A DNA stretch of 64,000 nucleotides from Closterium sp. Naga37s-1. Lineage: Eukaryota > Streptophyta > Zygnematophyceae > Desmidiales > Closteriaceae. Position numbers and translations under genes: made by a program. The stretch lies in NCBI GenBank assembly GCA_947471745.1, contig CANJKZ010000513.1:124001-188000 (forward strand), written 5' to 3'. Below the pieces are notes generated by a model, which worked only from the letters and a program-made list of their open reading frames with translations, made no database searches and was not told the origin of the DNA. Below are positions 50,656 to 63,164 of the stretch, piece after piece; the first letter of the stretch is position 1; each line of letters opens with the position of its first letter.

Positions 50656-53600
50656 TACCACACTGCTGCAACTCTCGAGCAAGGAAGTAACGCAGAGCGA
50701 TGTGCTTCGTTCAGTGCTCCAGTCTGTGCTCCTGACACAAGGCAATCATGGCCTTGTTGTCTACGTACAGAATTGGAGAAGACAAGGCCGCTCTCCCAAG
50801 TCGGTCAGCAGGTAGGTGAGCCAGCGTAACTCCTGTGCAGCCATGGCCCCTACGTAGATCTCAGCCTCACAACTGGAACTGAGAACACAAGAAGAACGAG
50901 TAGACCGCCAAGAAACAGAGCCGGAGCCAAGGCTGAAGGTGTAACCCTGTGAAGACTGCTGCGTAGAAACAGCGACGGGTCAGCAGTCGAAGGAGCAAAC
51001 CCAAGTGCCGCAAGCGTAGTCCTCAGTGTGTCGTGCCACTCGCGAGGCGCCTGGCGGAGACCGTAGACTGGTCGCGTGAGGCTCCACTGGGTACCTGCAG
51101 GAAACTACCCAGTGAAGCCAGGTGGGCGGCGCAGCCAGATCTCCTCGTGCAGGCTGCCCTGCAAGAAAGCTGTACTCAAGTCAAGAGAGTCCAACTCGTA
51201 GTCACACTGAGCTACGACGTGCAGCAACACCCAAAGAGTGGTCATCTTCGGGGTAGGGGAGAAGGTCTGAAAGAAGTCAATTCCCTGTCGCTGACTGAAG
51301 CCTCGTGCAACGAAACGAGCTTTGAAGACAGGCGGAGAACCCGGCGGCCGCTTCACCCTGAAAACCCACATGCCATCGACTATGTTTGCCCCAAAAGGGG
51401 AACTGCGTCGACGTAGGTGCTTGTGGACTTCCAGGATGCCATCTCTGCATCCATGGCTGTCTGCCAGTGAGAGGAGTAGGGACCCATAATCGCCTCTGCG
51501 TAAGAGCGCGGGGTCGGGATGTCTGGTGCATCCGGGTCTCCCTCAGGTGCAAGCAACATGGCCACAAGATGAGGTACAGCAGCTGCAAGACACTCAAAGT
51601 CCTCCTGCCTGTCCTCAAGGAGGTCCGTGCCAAGAGCACACTCACCCTCGACGGACGGAGGACAGTCAAAGTCAGACTCGGCAACAAGACTAGTGGCGTA
51701 GTCGAGACGACAGGCGGCAACAAATTCAACAATCTCAACAATTAGGGCAGACGCAGTAGTGGACTCAAACGAAGGTTCAGTGACAACAGTGGCTAGAAGA
51801 CGAGGGACAGTAAGACTGGCTGCACGAGCTAAATCAGACTCAGAGTCAGGAACGGCAGGAAGAGAGGACGCGGGAGGAGGCGGCAGGGGAACTCGTAGTG
51901 GAACAGAGGAAGGACGAAGTGCCATAACGTGAGTGCCGGGGACAGGAGGAGGACGCGGACGAGGAACACAACGACCAGTATGAACAGCGCGAACAGGCGA
52001 GGCAGGACGAGACTCAGGCTCACGGCGCTCTGTAAAAGAGTCTGTCTGCTCAGTGTAAGGAGAAGGAGCAAGCAGTGGGGAGTCTGGCTGAAACTGTGGC
52101 TGCGACTGGTGAGGCGGTGGACTTAGTAAGCTAGGAGGAAGGCCAGTAGAAGACGGGAGACTAAGAACCTGGCAAAGGAACGAGTCAGGTGACGGCAGAG
52201 ACGACGGTGGCGGCGGAACGGAAAACAATCGCCGAAGCACAATGCCTCCGGCACCAGTACCCCCAGCGCCAGTACCTCAAGCTCCAGCGCCTACAGCTCC
52301 AGCGCCTCCAGTGCCAGTGCCTCTAGCTCTAGCGTCTCCAGCGCCAGGGTCTCCAGCCCCAGCTCCTCCAGCTCCAGCGCTGCCTGCGACAGTGCCTCAA
52401 GCTCCAGTGCCTCCAGCTCCAGCGCCTCCAGCGCTAGCGCCTCCAGCTCCAGCGCCTCCAACGCCAGGGTCTCCAGCTCTAGCTCCTCCAGCGCCAGTGT
52501 CTCCAGCTCCAGGGTCTGCACCTCCAGCGCCACCAACACCACCAACCCCGGCAGCTCCAGTACCTCTAGTACAAGCACCTCCTGGACTAGCAGCTCCAGC
52601 AGCACCAGCAGCTCCGGTACCTCCAGCTCCAGTAGTAACTCCAGCACCTCCAAGACTAGTAGCTCCAGCACCTCCAGCTCCAGTGCCTCCAGCAGCAGAG
52701 CCTCCAACTCCTGTAGCTCCACTCCTAAGGCGTGTGCGCTGAGCAAACCACTCGCGCAGCTGCTGCGGTGAGAGAGGCTCCCGCCGAGGAGACCAACGTG
52801 GCGAGGCACCCGCAGGACCTCCAGCAGACGCAGTACCCCTAGGCTCAGCACCCCCAGACTCCGCACGCTCAGACTCAGCACTCCCAGGCTCCGCACCCTC
52901 AGGCTCAGTACCCCCACGCTCCGCACCCCCAGGCTCAGCACCCCCAGACGCCGCACCCTCAGACTCAGCACACCCAGGCTCCGCACCCCAAGGGTCCGCA
53001 CACTCAGGCTCAGCACCCCCAGGCTCCGCACCCTGAGGCTCAGCACCCCCAGGCTCCGCACTCACAGGCTCAGCACCCCCAGACGCAGCACCCCAAGATG
53101 CAGCAACCCCAGACGCAGCACCTCTAGCAGCACCTGAGTCTACAGCTACCTTGATAGGCACAGCCCCGGGGAGTGGGTCTACCGGAGGGGGACCTGGAGC
53201 AAGGAAGAGCGGTTAGGGGGGGAGAGGGGCAGTGCGGTAGGGGAAGAGACGGTAAAAGGGAAACGTGACGTCCTGAGAGGGGAGGATACGGCGCGAGGTG
53301 GGGTGGTAAAACTGCCAGCCAGGTGCGTCAGGGGGGAATCCAAGGAAGACGCAGGGAATAGCGCGGGAGGAGAGCTTCTCCGCGGACGTATCGCGAACAA
53401 AGGCACGAGAGCCCCAGACCCGGAACACCGACGCATCGCCAACCTTCCCCGACCAACGCAGTGTAGGCGAGGTCTCCGGCAAGGAGACACGGGGCCAGAG
53501 GTTGAGCTGATGCGTAGTGTACCGAACCACAAACGGCCACAGAAAATGGGGAGCAGCCGCATGGATCATGGAGGTACGAGCCACCTCCATGACTAAGCCA

Positions 53601-55992
53601 ATGTGGCGCTCAGCAATCCCATTTTGCTGAGGGGAGGCCGGAAACGTGAACGACTGGAGAATGCCCTCCCCACGACAAAATTCCCGCAAGAGGTCGGAGG
53701 AGAACTCACCACCTTTGTCAGAGTGCAGACGCAGGACAGGAAGGTCCTGGTGGAACCGCTCGCGGAGCGGGAGACGGACTGCGCGGATCCAAGGGATCAA
53801 GACATCAGGCACCTCACCCTTGCTGCGCAAGGGGAAGACCGTGGTGTAACGCGTGTAGTCGTCAACAACCAGCAGAAAGTAGCGCTCGCGGCCCTGTCCT
53901 CTGACGCGGGTTGGGCCCCACACGTCCATGTGGAGAGTCTGCAGGGGAGCAGTCGTTGGGGGAAACGAGGAGGAGTGAGGAGCGGCGCGCTACCGCCCCT
54001 CGACACAAGGAAGGCAGGGTGAGGCAAGCGAGGGCGGGAGGGGAGGCAGAGACCTGGGAAGACCAGAAACAAGGAGGCGGGAGTGCATGCCACGAAGGTG
54101 TGGCAGGGAGGGGTGACTAAGGTGGTGGTTCTACATGAGAGTCGGGTGTGACAGGAGGCGACACGAGCAGGGGGGTGCTACTGGACCTGACGCGGACACC
54201 TGGGCAGACGCAACTACCTGAGGAGGCTCAGTAGTCAGTGTGTGTAGACTCTACCCAGGCCGACGGGTGAACGTGGCCAGGCGACGGCCCGTCCGTGTAC
54301 ACGTGCAGATCGACACACGCTAACCCCTAGGAGTGGTGGCAGTGACCATCGCATCCTGGAGGGCAGCGGTACTCACCAAGTTCGTAGAGAACGAGGGGAG
54401 GTGAAGACCTGAGAGTGAGCCGGACGGAATCGCCGGACACGGGAGACTAGTAGAGGAATGGGCAAGAACTGGGCCCCCTGAGGGGTCAGCAAGTCTGTTC
54501 GGAACAGGTGCAGGGAGTTGAGTGAGGGTGGTACTGTCGCGAAAGAAACAGCGAGAAGCACCTGAGTAAAGTGTAAAGGTGTGCAATGCCTCAGCAGGCG
54601 CAGTACCAGGGAGAGCTGACTCACTAGCACCTAGAGCAGCTGCCTCTATACTTGGGTAGGGCGGCACACACAGGTAACAGTCACCCTCAGCACTAACAGA
54701 CAAGGCATACATGGCAGCAAGGATAGCATCATAGTCAAGATCAAAGATATCAACTCCAGACCTAAGCAGCTCTGCCCAGCGGAGGCGCTCAGCCTCGTCA
54801 CCAAACTCTGCGCGCCAAGCGTCGTCTAGGCAGGAGAAGCAGCGGTGCTGAGAGTGAGGCTTCCCGCATGTCTGACCAGGACGGTCACCTGTGCGAATGA
54901 CATACGGGCAGCTAACACTACCCCCAGACGCCCCACGCTGAGAAAACCACTCACGAAGCTGCTGGGGCGAAGGGTTCTCGCTCCGACGCTGCTGCTGCTG
55001 CTGCCACTGGCCACCGCCAGAACCTCCCCTCTGAACAGCTCCACCCCGACTGCCACCAATGCTACTGCCGCCACTACCGCCACCCCCACCGCTGCCACCA
55101 CTGCTGCTACCGAAGCCCCCACTCCCGCCACCACTCCCACCGCTGCCACCACCTCCGCTACCTCCAACACCTCCACTGCCGCCACCACCACCACCCCCGC
55201 TGCCACCGCCACCACTCCTGCCACCCTTGCCCTTGCTGCTGCGGCGCTTCCCACTAAGAGCAGAAGCAGCCCCGACATCTGCAGTACCAAGGATGTCAAC
55301 AACAGCAGCAGAGGCGTAGGAGGGGGCCAGGGGGGAGGGGGAACACCCCTCAAAGAAGGGTGTGCGTGGAGTGCCACGAGCGGCACCTACAGCGACTACG
55401 CTAGTCTCAGCTGCAAGGAGGTGCTGCTCAAGTAGGTCGATAGTGACAACAGTGGGGTCAAGTGCAAGAAAGTGGTCCCTGACAGTGCGAAGAGAGTCAG
55501 GGAGGCGGGTGAATCTGAAGTAGAGAGTAATGTACATCGTGGGCGGGTTCCTCTCAAGGAACTCTACTGGGAGGGCAGCGCGGTAGCAAGCGACGCTAGT
55601 GCGAAGGTGGGTAACGAGGTCCTCTACCGTGGCAAAAGCGGACAGCTCGGGAAACAGGTAGGGCAGTAGAAGACGGCCTAGAGCAGCAATGGCAGGGGAG
55701 GAGTAACGGGCGACTACAGCATCGTACAGTGCTTTAGCAGTCTTGTGAGCGCGTTCGGCTAACGGAAGGTGGTTGCGAACGGCTAGAGAGGGGCGTTACA
55801 GGTAAGCCACTGTGAGCGAGTCGCACTGTCAGCTGTGGCGGGAGGGGCGAGAGAGGCTCCAAACATGTGGTCAAACAACGAAACACTGTCTCTAGAATCG
55901 CTCAGTAGGTACAGCTGTAAGCCGTCGAGCCTCGTATCGAACTGGATCGGACGGCCCTCATGATCAAAGGTGAGTACACTGAGAGAAGCCAT
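50656..55992 (-). pseudogene. copia element G gag-pol, heavily rearranged
   Basis: A minus-strand relative of A and F, with the ATG at 55992 (MASLSVLTFDHEGRPIQFD). Gag has an early stop after about 65 codons. Its Gly/Ser-rich segment is at about 55000-55260, protease-like TLYSGASRCFF (Tyr for the catalytic Asp) near 54570, and integrase at 53213-53929 (MDVWGP, LHSDKGGEF, PQQNGIAERHIG). A Ser/Ala/Gly/Glu repeat linker spans 52240-53160 and RT N-terminus 51100-52200. RT then jumps at about 50965 directly to the RNase H end, deleting the YVDD region. The last piece (ARELQQ) abuts element F at 50656. Confidence 0.88.
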
Positions 55993-56400
55993 AGCAGGCA
56001 GAGCAGGGCGGCGTGTGGCAAGCAGAGTAGCGTGCAGAGCAAGGGAGGGCAGCGCACAGCTAGGGCGGCCAGAGGGGCGGCGCACAGCAGGGGCGGCTGC
56101 TTGGGCGGGTTGCCAGTGGGCGGCGAGCGGGCTGCAAGGGGCGGCGAGCGGGCCGCAAGGGGCGGTGAGCGGGTTGGAACGGGCAACAAGTGGGCCGCAA
56201 GGGGCGGCGAGCGGGCTGCAAAGGGCGGCAAGCGGGCCGCAAGGGGCAGCGAGCGGGCTGCAAGGGGCAGCGCGCAGGCTGCAAGAGGGCAGCGCGCGGG
56301 CTGCAAGGGGCGGCGAGCGGGCCGCAAGCGAGCGGCGCGCAAGCTGCAGGGGCGGCAAGCGGGCCGCAAGCGGGTGGCGAGCGGGCGGCAAGGGCGGCGA
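55993..56400 (-). repeat. element G leader: GCCGCCCCTTGCAGCCCGCT-type repeats
   Basis: Minus-strand C-rich units of about 20-21 bp between gag and the gypsy fragment. No LTR or primer site remains upstream, so the 5' end of element G is lost. Confidence 0.75.
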
Positions 56401-56637
56401 GTTGGAATTACTTCTAGAGGAGGCACACGACGGAGTTACCTCAGGCCATTTCGGAATAGAAAAACACGGCAGCAGCTGCAGCGGTATTATTACTGGCCCG
56501 AAATGCTGACCGACATGCAGCGACACGTGGCATCGTGTCCCACCTGCCAACTCATGAAATCATCACGGAAGCGGCCGGCAGGACAGTTGCAGCCGATACC
56601 ACCCCCAGAGCGTGCTTGGCAGCAGGTGACGATGGAC
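56400..56637 (+). pseudogene. Ty3/gypsy integrase zinc-finger fragment
   Basis: The plus strand reads LLLEEAHDGVTSGHFGIEKT, RQQLQRYYYWPEMLTDMQRH and VASCPTCQLMKSSRKRPAGQ, the HHCC domain of gypsy integrase (H..H..C..C all visible), followed by the start of the catalytic core (WQQVTMD). A one-base frameshift lies near 56460. It is cut by the element H LTR at 56638; the continuation is not in the window. Confidence 0.88.
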
Positions 56638-56767
56638 TGTCAAACTTATATGCTATAGTCTATTTAGGCTGTAGTGGGGTAGTTCTTATAGGGTACAACA
56701 CTTTTAGGTTTGCTACTTGTACCCACCTGCTTGCTAATTCAGTCATTCATTTGCTCACATTCTAACA
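56638..56767 (+). mobile_element. copia element H: 5' LTR
   Basis: 130 bp, TGTCAAACTTATATGC to CATTCTAACA, then a degenerate primer site TAGTATTCTGAG. Same family as the LTRs of elements A, F and I. Confidence 0.92.
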
Positions 56768-57758
56768 TAGTATTCTGAGTAGGTTCCCTAGTGGGAACGT
56801 TTTTTTTAGGGCCCACCACATTTGTTTTTCCTGCCCTGCCTGAAGCGCGCATCGCGCTTTGCCCGACGCGCGCCTTGCGCCCTGCCCTAGTCACGGACCC
56901 TGCTGGACGCGACCCCTACTGCCTGTCGCGGCCCCTACTGCCGTCGCGGCCCCTACTGCCGCGCGGCCTCTACTGCTGTCGCGGCCCTCGCCCGTCGCAG
57001 CCCCTGCCTCGCGGCCTTGCTGTCGCCGCCTGTCGCGGCCCCTACTGCCACTGCAACCCCTGCTGCCGTCACGGCCCCTGCTGCCGTCGCGGCCCCTGCT
57101 ACTGTTGCGGCCCCAAGCTGTCGCGGCCCCTGCTGTCGTGGCCCCAAGCCGTCGCGGCCCCTGCCGTCGCCGCCCCTGCTATTGCGGCCCCTGCTACCGC
57201 GGCCCCAGCTGTTGCGGCCACCTGCTATCACGGCCCCTGCTGTCGCGGCCTGCTACTGTCGCCGCCCCTGCTGTCGTGGCCCCCTTCTGTCGCGGCCACC
57301 TGCTATCGCGGCCCCTACTGTCGCCGCCCCTACTGGCATGGCCTTTGCTGACGCGGCCCCTGCTGTCGTGGCCCCCTGCTGTCGCGGCCCCTGCTGTCGC
57401 CGCCCCTATTGGCGCGGCCCCCTTCTGTCGCGGCCCCTCCTGACGCGGCCCCTGCTGTCGCGCCCCCGGCTGTCGCGGCCCCTGCTCTCACGGCCCGGCC
57501 CTGCACCCGCCCCTGGTAAGCACCCACGCCACCCTGCTGCGCCACGCCGCCAGTTGCCGAGCCGCGCCGCCCAGCCGAGCCGCGCCGCCCAGCCGAGCCA
57601 CGCCGCCCACTGAGCTGCGCTGCTCTGCCGAGCCGCGCCGCCCTACCGAGCCGCGCCGCCCTACTGAGCCGCACTGCCCTGCCTGCACTGCTGCCACTGC
57701 TGCCTCTGCTGCTACTGCTGCTACTGTTGCCTCTGCTTCTACTGCTGCTACTGCTGCT
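56768..57758 (+). repeat. element H leader: CGCGGCCCCTGCTGTCG-type repeats
   Basis: It includes the shared AGGGCCCACCACA block (56808), then 56900-57500 of GTCGCGGCCCCTGCTG-like units and GCCGAGCCGCGCCGCCC units (57550-57680) before the ATG at 57759. Non-coding. Confidence 0.85.
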
Positions 57759-60700
57759 ATGGCTAGCCCTACATGCTGAGGGACGTGCAGTTGACTTTGA
57801 CGTGTGGGTTGACGACCTGCAGCTATTTCTTCAGTGTGACTCTAGGGATGGGATATCCCTTTTCGATCACACGTCCTGTGTCTCTACTGCACCTGCTGCC
57901 ACTGCTGACAGTACGGTTCGCTCGCAGTGGACCACTCGTGACGCTTTTGCTCGTCTTATGTTCGTAGTCACCTGCCGCCTGCTGAGCACGCGCATTTTGG
58001 ACAGTACAAGACTGCTCAGTCTCTGTACGACGCTGTAGTTGCGCGCTATTCCTCCCCTGCCACTGCTGCCCTCAGCCGCCTCATGCTGCCGTACCTTTTC
58101 CCTGACCTTGCCGCCTTTGCCACAGTCGCTGACCTCACTGCTCACCTCCGCACTAGTGACGCCCGCTACCGCGCTGCCCTTCCCGCTGAGTTCTGTGCCA
58201 AGAACCCCCCCCCCATGTACATCACCCTTTACTACCTAGTCACCTGCCTCCCTGACTCCCTTTCTTCAGTCAGGGACCACTTTCTCTCCCTTTGCCCCAC
58301 CGAGCTCACTGTCGACCTGCTAGAGGAGCGCCTAACTGCAGCTGAGAAGAGTCTCTTAGCTGTAGGTGCTTCTCGCGGCGACCGTCGCACCCCTTTCTTT
58401 GAGGGGTGTTCCCCTGTCCCCCTTCTCCCCTCTGTTGCTTCTGCTGCTGCTGTCGACCTCGTTGGCACTGAGGAGGTCGGAGCTGCGTCTGCCCCTAGTG
58501 GGAGACGCCGCAACAGCAAGGGCAAGGGGAGCAAGGGTGGTGGAGGGGACGGCGGGGGCAGCGGCGGAGGCGGTGGAGGAGGTGGAGGGGGTGGCGCTGG
58601 AGGTGGGGGTGGTGCCGGGAGTGGGGGCTTCAGTGGCGGCGGTGGAGGTGGTGGAGGCAGCGGCGGAGGTGGTGGAGGCAGCGGCAGCGGTGGTGGAGGC
58701 AGCGGCAGCGGTGGCGGAGGTGGCGGTGGCGGTGGTGCTGGTCGAGGTGCAGCCGCGCAGCGTGGAGGCTTTGGTGGTAGCCAGCGCCAGCAGCCGCCGC
58801 GTTCCCGTGAGACCCCGTCGGTCCAGCAGCTTCGTGAGTGGTACGCTGGGCGTGGGAGGTCTGGGGGTGCTGGTCCCAGCACTTACGTTCTTCGCACCGG
58901 CAGTCGTCGTGGGGAGATGTGCGGGCTGCCACACACTGCGCAGCGCTGCTTCGGTCGCCTGACTGACGCCTGGCGCGCCCAGTTTCCTGACGCTGTTGAG
59001 CTCCCTCGTTGGGGTGATCTGCTTAGGCAGAATGTGGCTATCTTTGATCTTGATTTCGATGCTATCTTTGCTGCCATGTATGCTTTGACTGATAGTGCTG
59101 AGGGTGACTGTTACCTGAGTGTCCCGCCCGACCCGGGCATTGAGGCTGCTGCTCTAGGTGCTAGTGCGTCTACTGCTCCAGGTACTGGTGCGTCTGCTGC
59201 TCCAGGTACTGGTGAGTCTGCTGCTCCAGGTGCTGGTGAGTCTGCTCTCTCTGGTACTGCACCTACTGAAGCCTTGCACACTTTCACACTTGACTCTGGT
59301 GCTTCGCGCTCTTTCTTTAGAGACAGCACCACGCTCACGCCGCTCAGTCGGCCTGTCGCAGTCTCCCTGGCTGACCCCTCTGGGGGCCCAGTCCTTGCGC
59401 ACTCTTCCACGGTTTTCCCGTGTCCTGCGGCCCCGTCGGGCTTGCTGTCGTGCCTCCACCTCCCCTCGTTCTTTACGAACCTGGTGAGTGGAGCTGACCT
59501 CCAGGACGCGTGGGTTGACCAGTTCACCCCTTGAGGTCAGCGTGTGACCCACTGCACTTGCTCTCGGACGGGCCGCCACCTGGCCACGTTCACCCGTCGG
59601 CCTGGGTCGAGTCTCTACACACTGACTACTGCGCCCCCTCCGGTCTCTGCGTCTGGTCAGGTAGCCGCGTCTAGTCAGGTGTTTGCTGCCGCGTCCAGGT
59701 CTAGTCCTGCGTGTGCCCCCTGCTCGTGTCGTCCTCTGACGCACGAGACTCTTCTGTGGCACCACCGCCTTGGTCACCCCTCCCTGCCTCGTCTTCGAGG
59801 TATGGCCTCCCGTACCCTTGTCTCGGTCCTCCCCCGGTGCCTTCCTCCCCTTCCTCCGGGGCCTGCCCCCACCTGTGTTCCTTGTGTCGAGGGCCGGCAG
59901 CACACCGCTCCTCACTCCTCCTCATTCCATCCGACCGAGGCTCCCCTGCAGACTCTTCACATGGACGTGTGGGGCCCAGCCCGCGTCCATGGACAGGGTC
60001 ACGAGCGTTACTTCCTGCTGGTAGTTGACGAGTACTCGCGTTACACCTCAGTCTTCCCCTTACGCAGCAAGGGTGACGTCACTGAGGTGTTGATCGACTG
60101 GATCCGCGGTGCTCGTCGCCAGCTCAGCGAGAGTTTCGGCTCGGACCTTCCTGTTCTGCGTCTGCACTCGGACAGAGGTGGTGAGTTTTCCTCCGACCTT
60201 CTGAGGGCCTTCTGTCATGCGGAGGGCATCCGCCGGACGTTCACGCTTCCGGCCTCCCCACAGCAAAATGGGATTGCTGAGCGCCGCATTGGCATGGTCA
60301 TGGACGTCGCTCGTGCGTCCATGATCCATGCGGCTGCTCCCCATTTTCTGTGGCCGTTCGCGGTTCAGTACGCTGCGCATCAGATCAACCTTCAGCCTCG
60401 TGTCTCCTTGCCGGAGACCACACCTACTCTGAGGTGGACGGGGAAGGTTGGCGATGCGTCCGCGTTCCGTGTCTGGGGATCTCGAGCTTTTGTCCGCGAT
60501 ACTTCCGCGGACAAGCTGTCCTCCCGTGCCGTTCCCTGTGTCTTCCTTGGCTTCCCCCCTGACGCACCTGGGTGGCAGTTCTACCACCCCACCTCGCGTC
60601 GTGTTCTGTCCTCTCAGGACGTCACGTTTGACGAGTCGGTGTCTTACTACCGTCTCTTTCCCTACCGCGCTGCCTCTCTCCCCCCCCCGCCACTCTTCCT

Positions 60701-60855
60701 AGCACCAGGTACTCCTCCGGTAGACCCCCTCCCCCTCAGGGTCCTGCCCCCTCAGGTGTGTCTCAGGTAGACCCTGCTGAGCCGGTCGAGGTAGATGTCG
60801 ACTCAGGTGCTGCTGTGGGTGCGGGGACTGGGGGTGCGGAGCCTGGGGGTGTGGA
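57759..60855 (+). pseudogene. copia element H gag-pol, 5' two-thirds, broken
   Basis: Compared with element A, about 13 bp are missing right after MASPT, so the frame is lost at once. A second shift lies near 57960, a TGA at 59532-59534 replaces a Gly codon (FTP-stop-GQRVTH), and a shift occurs near 60735. The pieces still show the Gag body, a poly-Gly/Ser tract (58540-58740), protease FTLDSGASRSFF (59288), LWHHRLGHPSLPRL (59755), and integrase with MDVWGP, LHSDRGGEF and PQQNGIAERRIG. The post-integrase linker is cut at 60855 by N2. A short linker piece resumes at 63108. RT and RNase H are not in the window. Confidence 0.9.
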
Positions 60856-61539
60856 TGTCACGAGATGAACTTAGCTAGGAACGGGTTTATCTAAGGGCCT
60901 AGGCTTAGTAGCCTAGGCCAAGCGGGTGTCGAGGGAGTTGTGCCAAGAGAGAATCGAGAATGTGTTTCTTCACTATAGGTTTGCAAGAACATATAGCAAA
61001 GAAACAAAGAGGTGCACCACCACAACAAAGAAACATAACTACACTAAAGCTAAAGCTACAGGCAGTTATAAACATATATAAATATATATCGCGACACACC
61101 CCCTTAACTGCCTGCAGCACATAGCTAGAGCAAGTCACACCCCCTGAAGGGGCAGGTGCGGTGGGAGACGGCAGAGGGGTACGTGAGGAGGAGGAGGCAA
61201 GAGGAAGAGAGGAGAGGAGATTAGATAAGAACACAGGAGGAGGTGAGTGGGGGATGAGGAGAGGAGGTGGGGGGTGGCCGCAGCGTCCCCTCTTACTAAC
61301 CCCCTTTTACGAAAGGGGGGGTTGAGTGGGGGATGAGGAGAAGAGGTGGGGGGGTGGCCGCAGCGTCCCCTCTTACTAACCCCCACATCCCCACCCCCAA
61401 CCAACCACCCGCCCTCAACCTCACCCCCCATTTCAGTCGCCCCCTGGAACCGCACTCCCTCCACCCCTGTCTTCCTCCATACCTCTCCCAACCCACGATG
61501 GTCCCTGTACAGTCTTTCACAGGTGGGCTGCTGGGCACA

Positions 61540-61815
61540 GGTGGGCTGCTGGTCACAGGTGGGGCTGCTGGTCACAGGTGGGGCTGCTGGTCACAGGTGG
61601 GGCTGCTGGTCACAGGTGGGGCTGCTGGTCACAGGTGGGGCTGCTGGTCACAGGTAGGGCTGCTGGTCACAGGTGGGGCTGCTGGTCACAGGTGGGGCTG
61701 CTGGTCACAGGTGGGGCTGCTGGTCACAGGTGGGGCTGCTGGTCATAGGTGGGGCTGCTGGTCACAGGTGGGGCTGCTGGTCACAGGTGGGGCTGCTGGT
61801 CACAGGTGGGGTTGC
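61540..61815. repeat. 19-bp tandem repeat inside N2
   Basis: About fifteen near-perfect copies of GGGGCTGCTGGTCACAGGT. Variants include CATAGGT and TAGGGCTG. Confidence 0.93.
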
Positions 61816-62232
61816 TGGTGCTGGTGCTGGCGGCTGGCGCTGGTGCTGGTTCCTGGTGCTGGCAGCTGGCACTGGGGCTGGTTCCTGATGCTGGCGGCTG
61901 GCGCTGGGGCTGGTTCCTGGTGCTGGCGGCTGGCGCTGGTGCTGGTTCCTGGTGCTGGCGGCTGGCACTGGGGCTGGTTCCTGGTGCTGGCGGCCGGCGC
62001 TGGGGCTGGTTCCTGGTGCTGGCGACTGGCGCTGGGGCTGGTTCCTGGTGCTGGCGGCTGGCGCTGGGGCTGGTTCCTGGTGCTGGCGGCTGGCGCTGGG
62101 GCTGGTTCCTGGTGCTGGCGGCTGGCGCTGGGGCTGGTTCCTGGTGCTGGCGGCTGGCGCTGGGGCTGGTTCCTGGTGCTGGCGGCTGGCGCTGGTGCTG
62201 GTTCCTGGTGCTGGCGGCTGGCGCTGGTGCTG
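61815..62232. repeat. about 33-bp tandem repeat inside N2
   Basis: About a dozen copies built on GGTTCCTGGTGCTGGCGGCT followed by GGCGCTGGGGCT. Open frames on both strands here are repeat artefacts. Confidence 0.93.
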
Positions 62233-63164
62233 TTCCGCCACCACTCCCTTCCCCTCCTCTCTCTCCTTTCCACAGCGTCCCACCGCCACTCCCTTCCCCT
62301 CCTCCCTCTCCTCCCCATGGCGACCGCCGCTGCACACGCAAACAGTCGCGACGGGGGGGGGGGGGGGGTGACGGGCAGGGGGCGGGGGGAATGCGACGGG
62401 CAGAGCGGGCGAATGAGCGGCTGGGGCGATCGCCAGTGCTCTGGCGATCGTCGCTGGCGTTCCCCCGTCACTCCTATCCCCTCTTCCCTCTCGCCCCCAC
62501 AGAGTTCCGCCGCCACTCCCATCCCTTCTTCCCTCTCCCCCCCACAGCGACCGCCGGTGCGACGGGCGAGGTGCAAGGTGGCGCTGGCTGCAGTCGATGG
62601 CGCAAACGCGATCGCGGGCCGCTGGCGACTTCGCTGGCGACTTCGCTGGCGGGTCGCTGGCGGCGGGTCCGCTGGCGTTCGCCATAGCGTCCGCCGCGCC
62701 CGTCGCGCTGAGAGCCGCGACGAGGCAGGCGACGGGGGGCAGCGCGAGCAGCAGGGAAAAAAAAAAGATACGCAAGGTGCGGATTTCGCGCCACTAACTG
62801 TAGCAGTCGCGAAATGTGGTGGGCCCATAAACGAAATAGGTCCTAGGACGGACCGCTCTGATACCATGTCACGAGACGAACTTAGCTAGGAACGGGTTTA
62901 ACTAAGGGCCTAGGCTTAGTAGCCTAGGCCAAGCGGGTGTCGAGGGAGTTGTGCCAAGAGAGAATCGAGAATGTGTTTCTTCACTATAGGTTTGCAAGAA
63001 CATATAGCAAAGAAACAAAGAGGTGCACCACCACAACAAAGAAACATAACTACACTAAAGCTAAAGCTACAGGCAGTTATAAACATATATAAATATATAT
63101 CGCGACAGTGGAGTCTTAGGGTGCTGAGCCTGAGCGTGTGGAGCCTGGGGGTGCTTTGTCTGGG

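Larger units (their letters stand above)
60851..63112 (-). mobile_element. non-autonomous LTR element N2 in H
   Basis: LTRs of 241 bp (3' copy 60856-61096, 5' copy 62867-63107 in minus orientation) differ at about two bases. The target duplication is GTGGA on both sides (60851-60855, 63108-63112). On the minus strand the 5' LTR is followed by TGGTATCAGAGCGG, a textbook initiator-Met primer site, and the 3' LTR is preceded by AAGGGGGTG. The 1.77-kb interior has no polymerase. It holds tandem units (19 bp GGGGCTGCTGGTCACAGGT; about 33 bp GCTGGCGGCTGGCGC-type) and a GGGCCCACCACA leader block shared with the A-type copia elements. Confidence 0.93.

Noticed and set aside
61762..62867. 337-355 codon minus-strand frames in N2 rich in QHQEPAPAP
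   Set aside because: Generated by the roughly 33-bp repeat, open in several frames on both strands; no domain.
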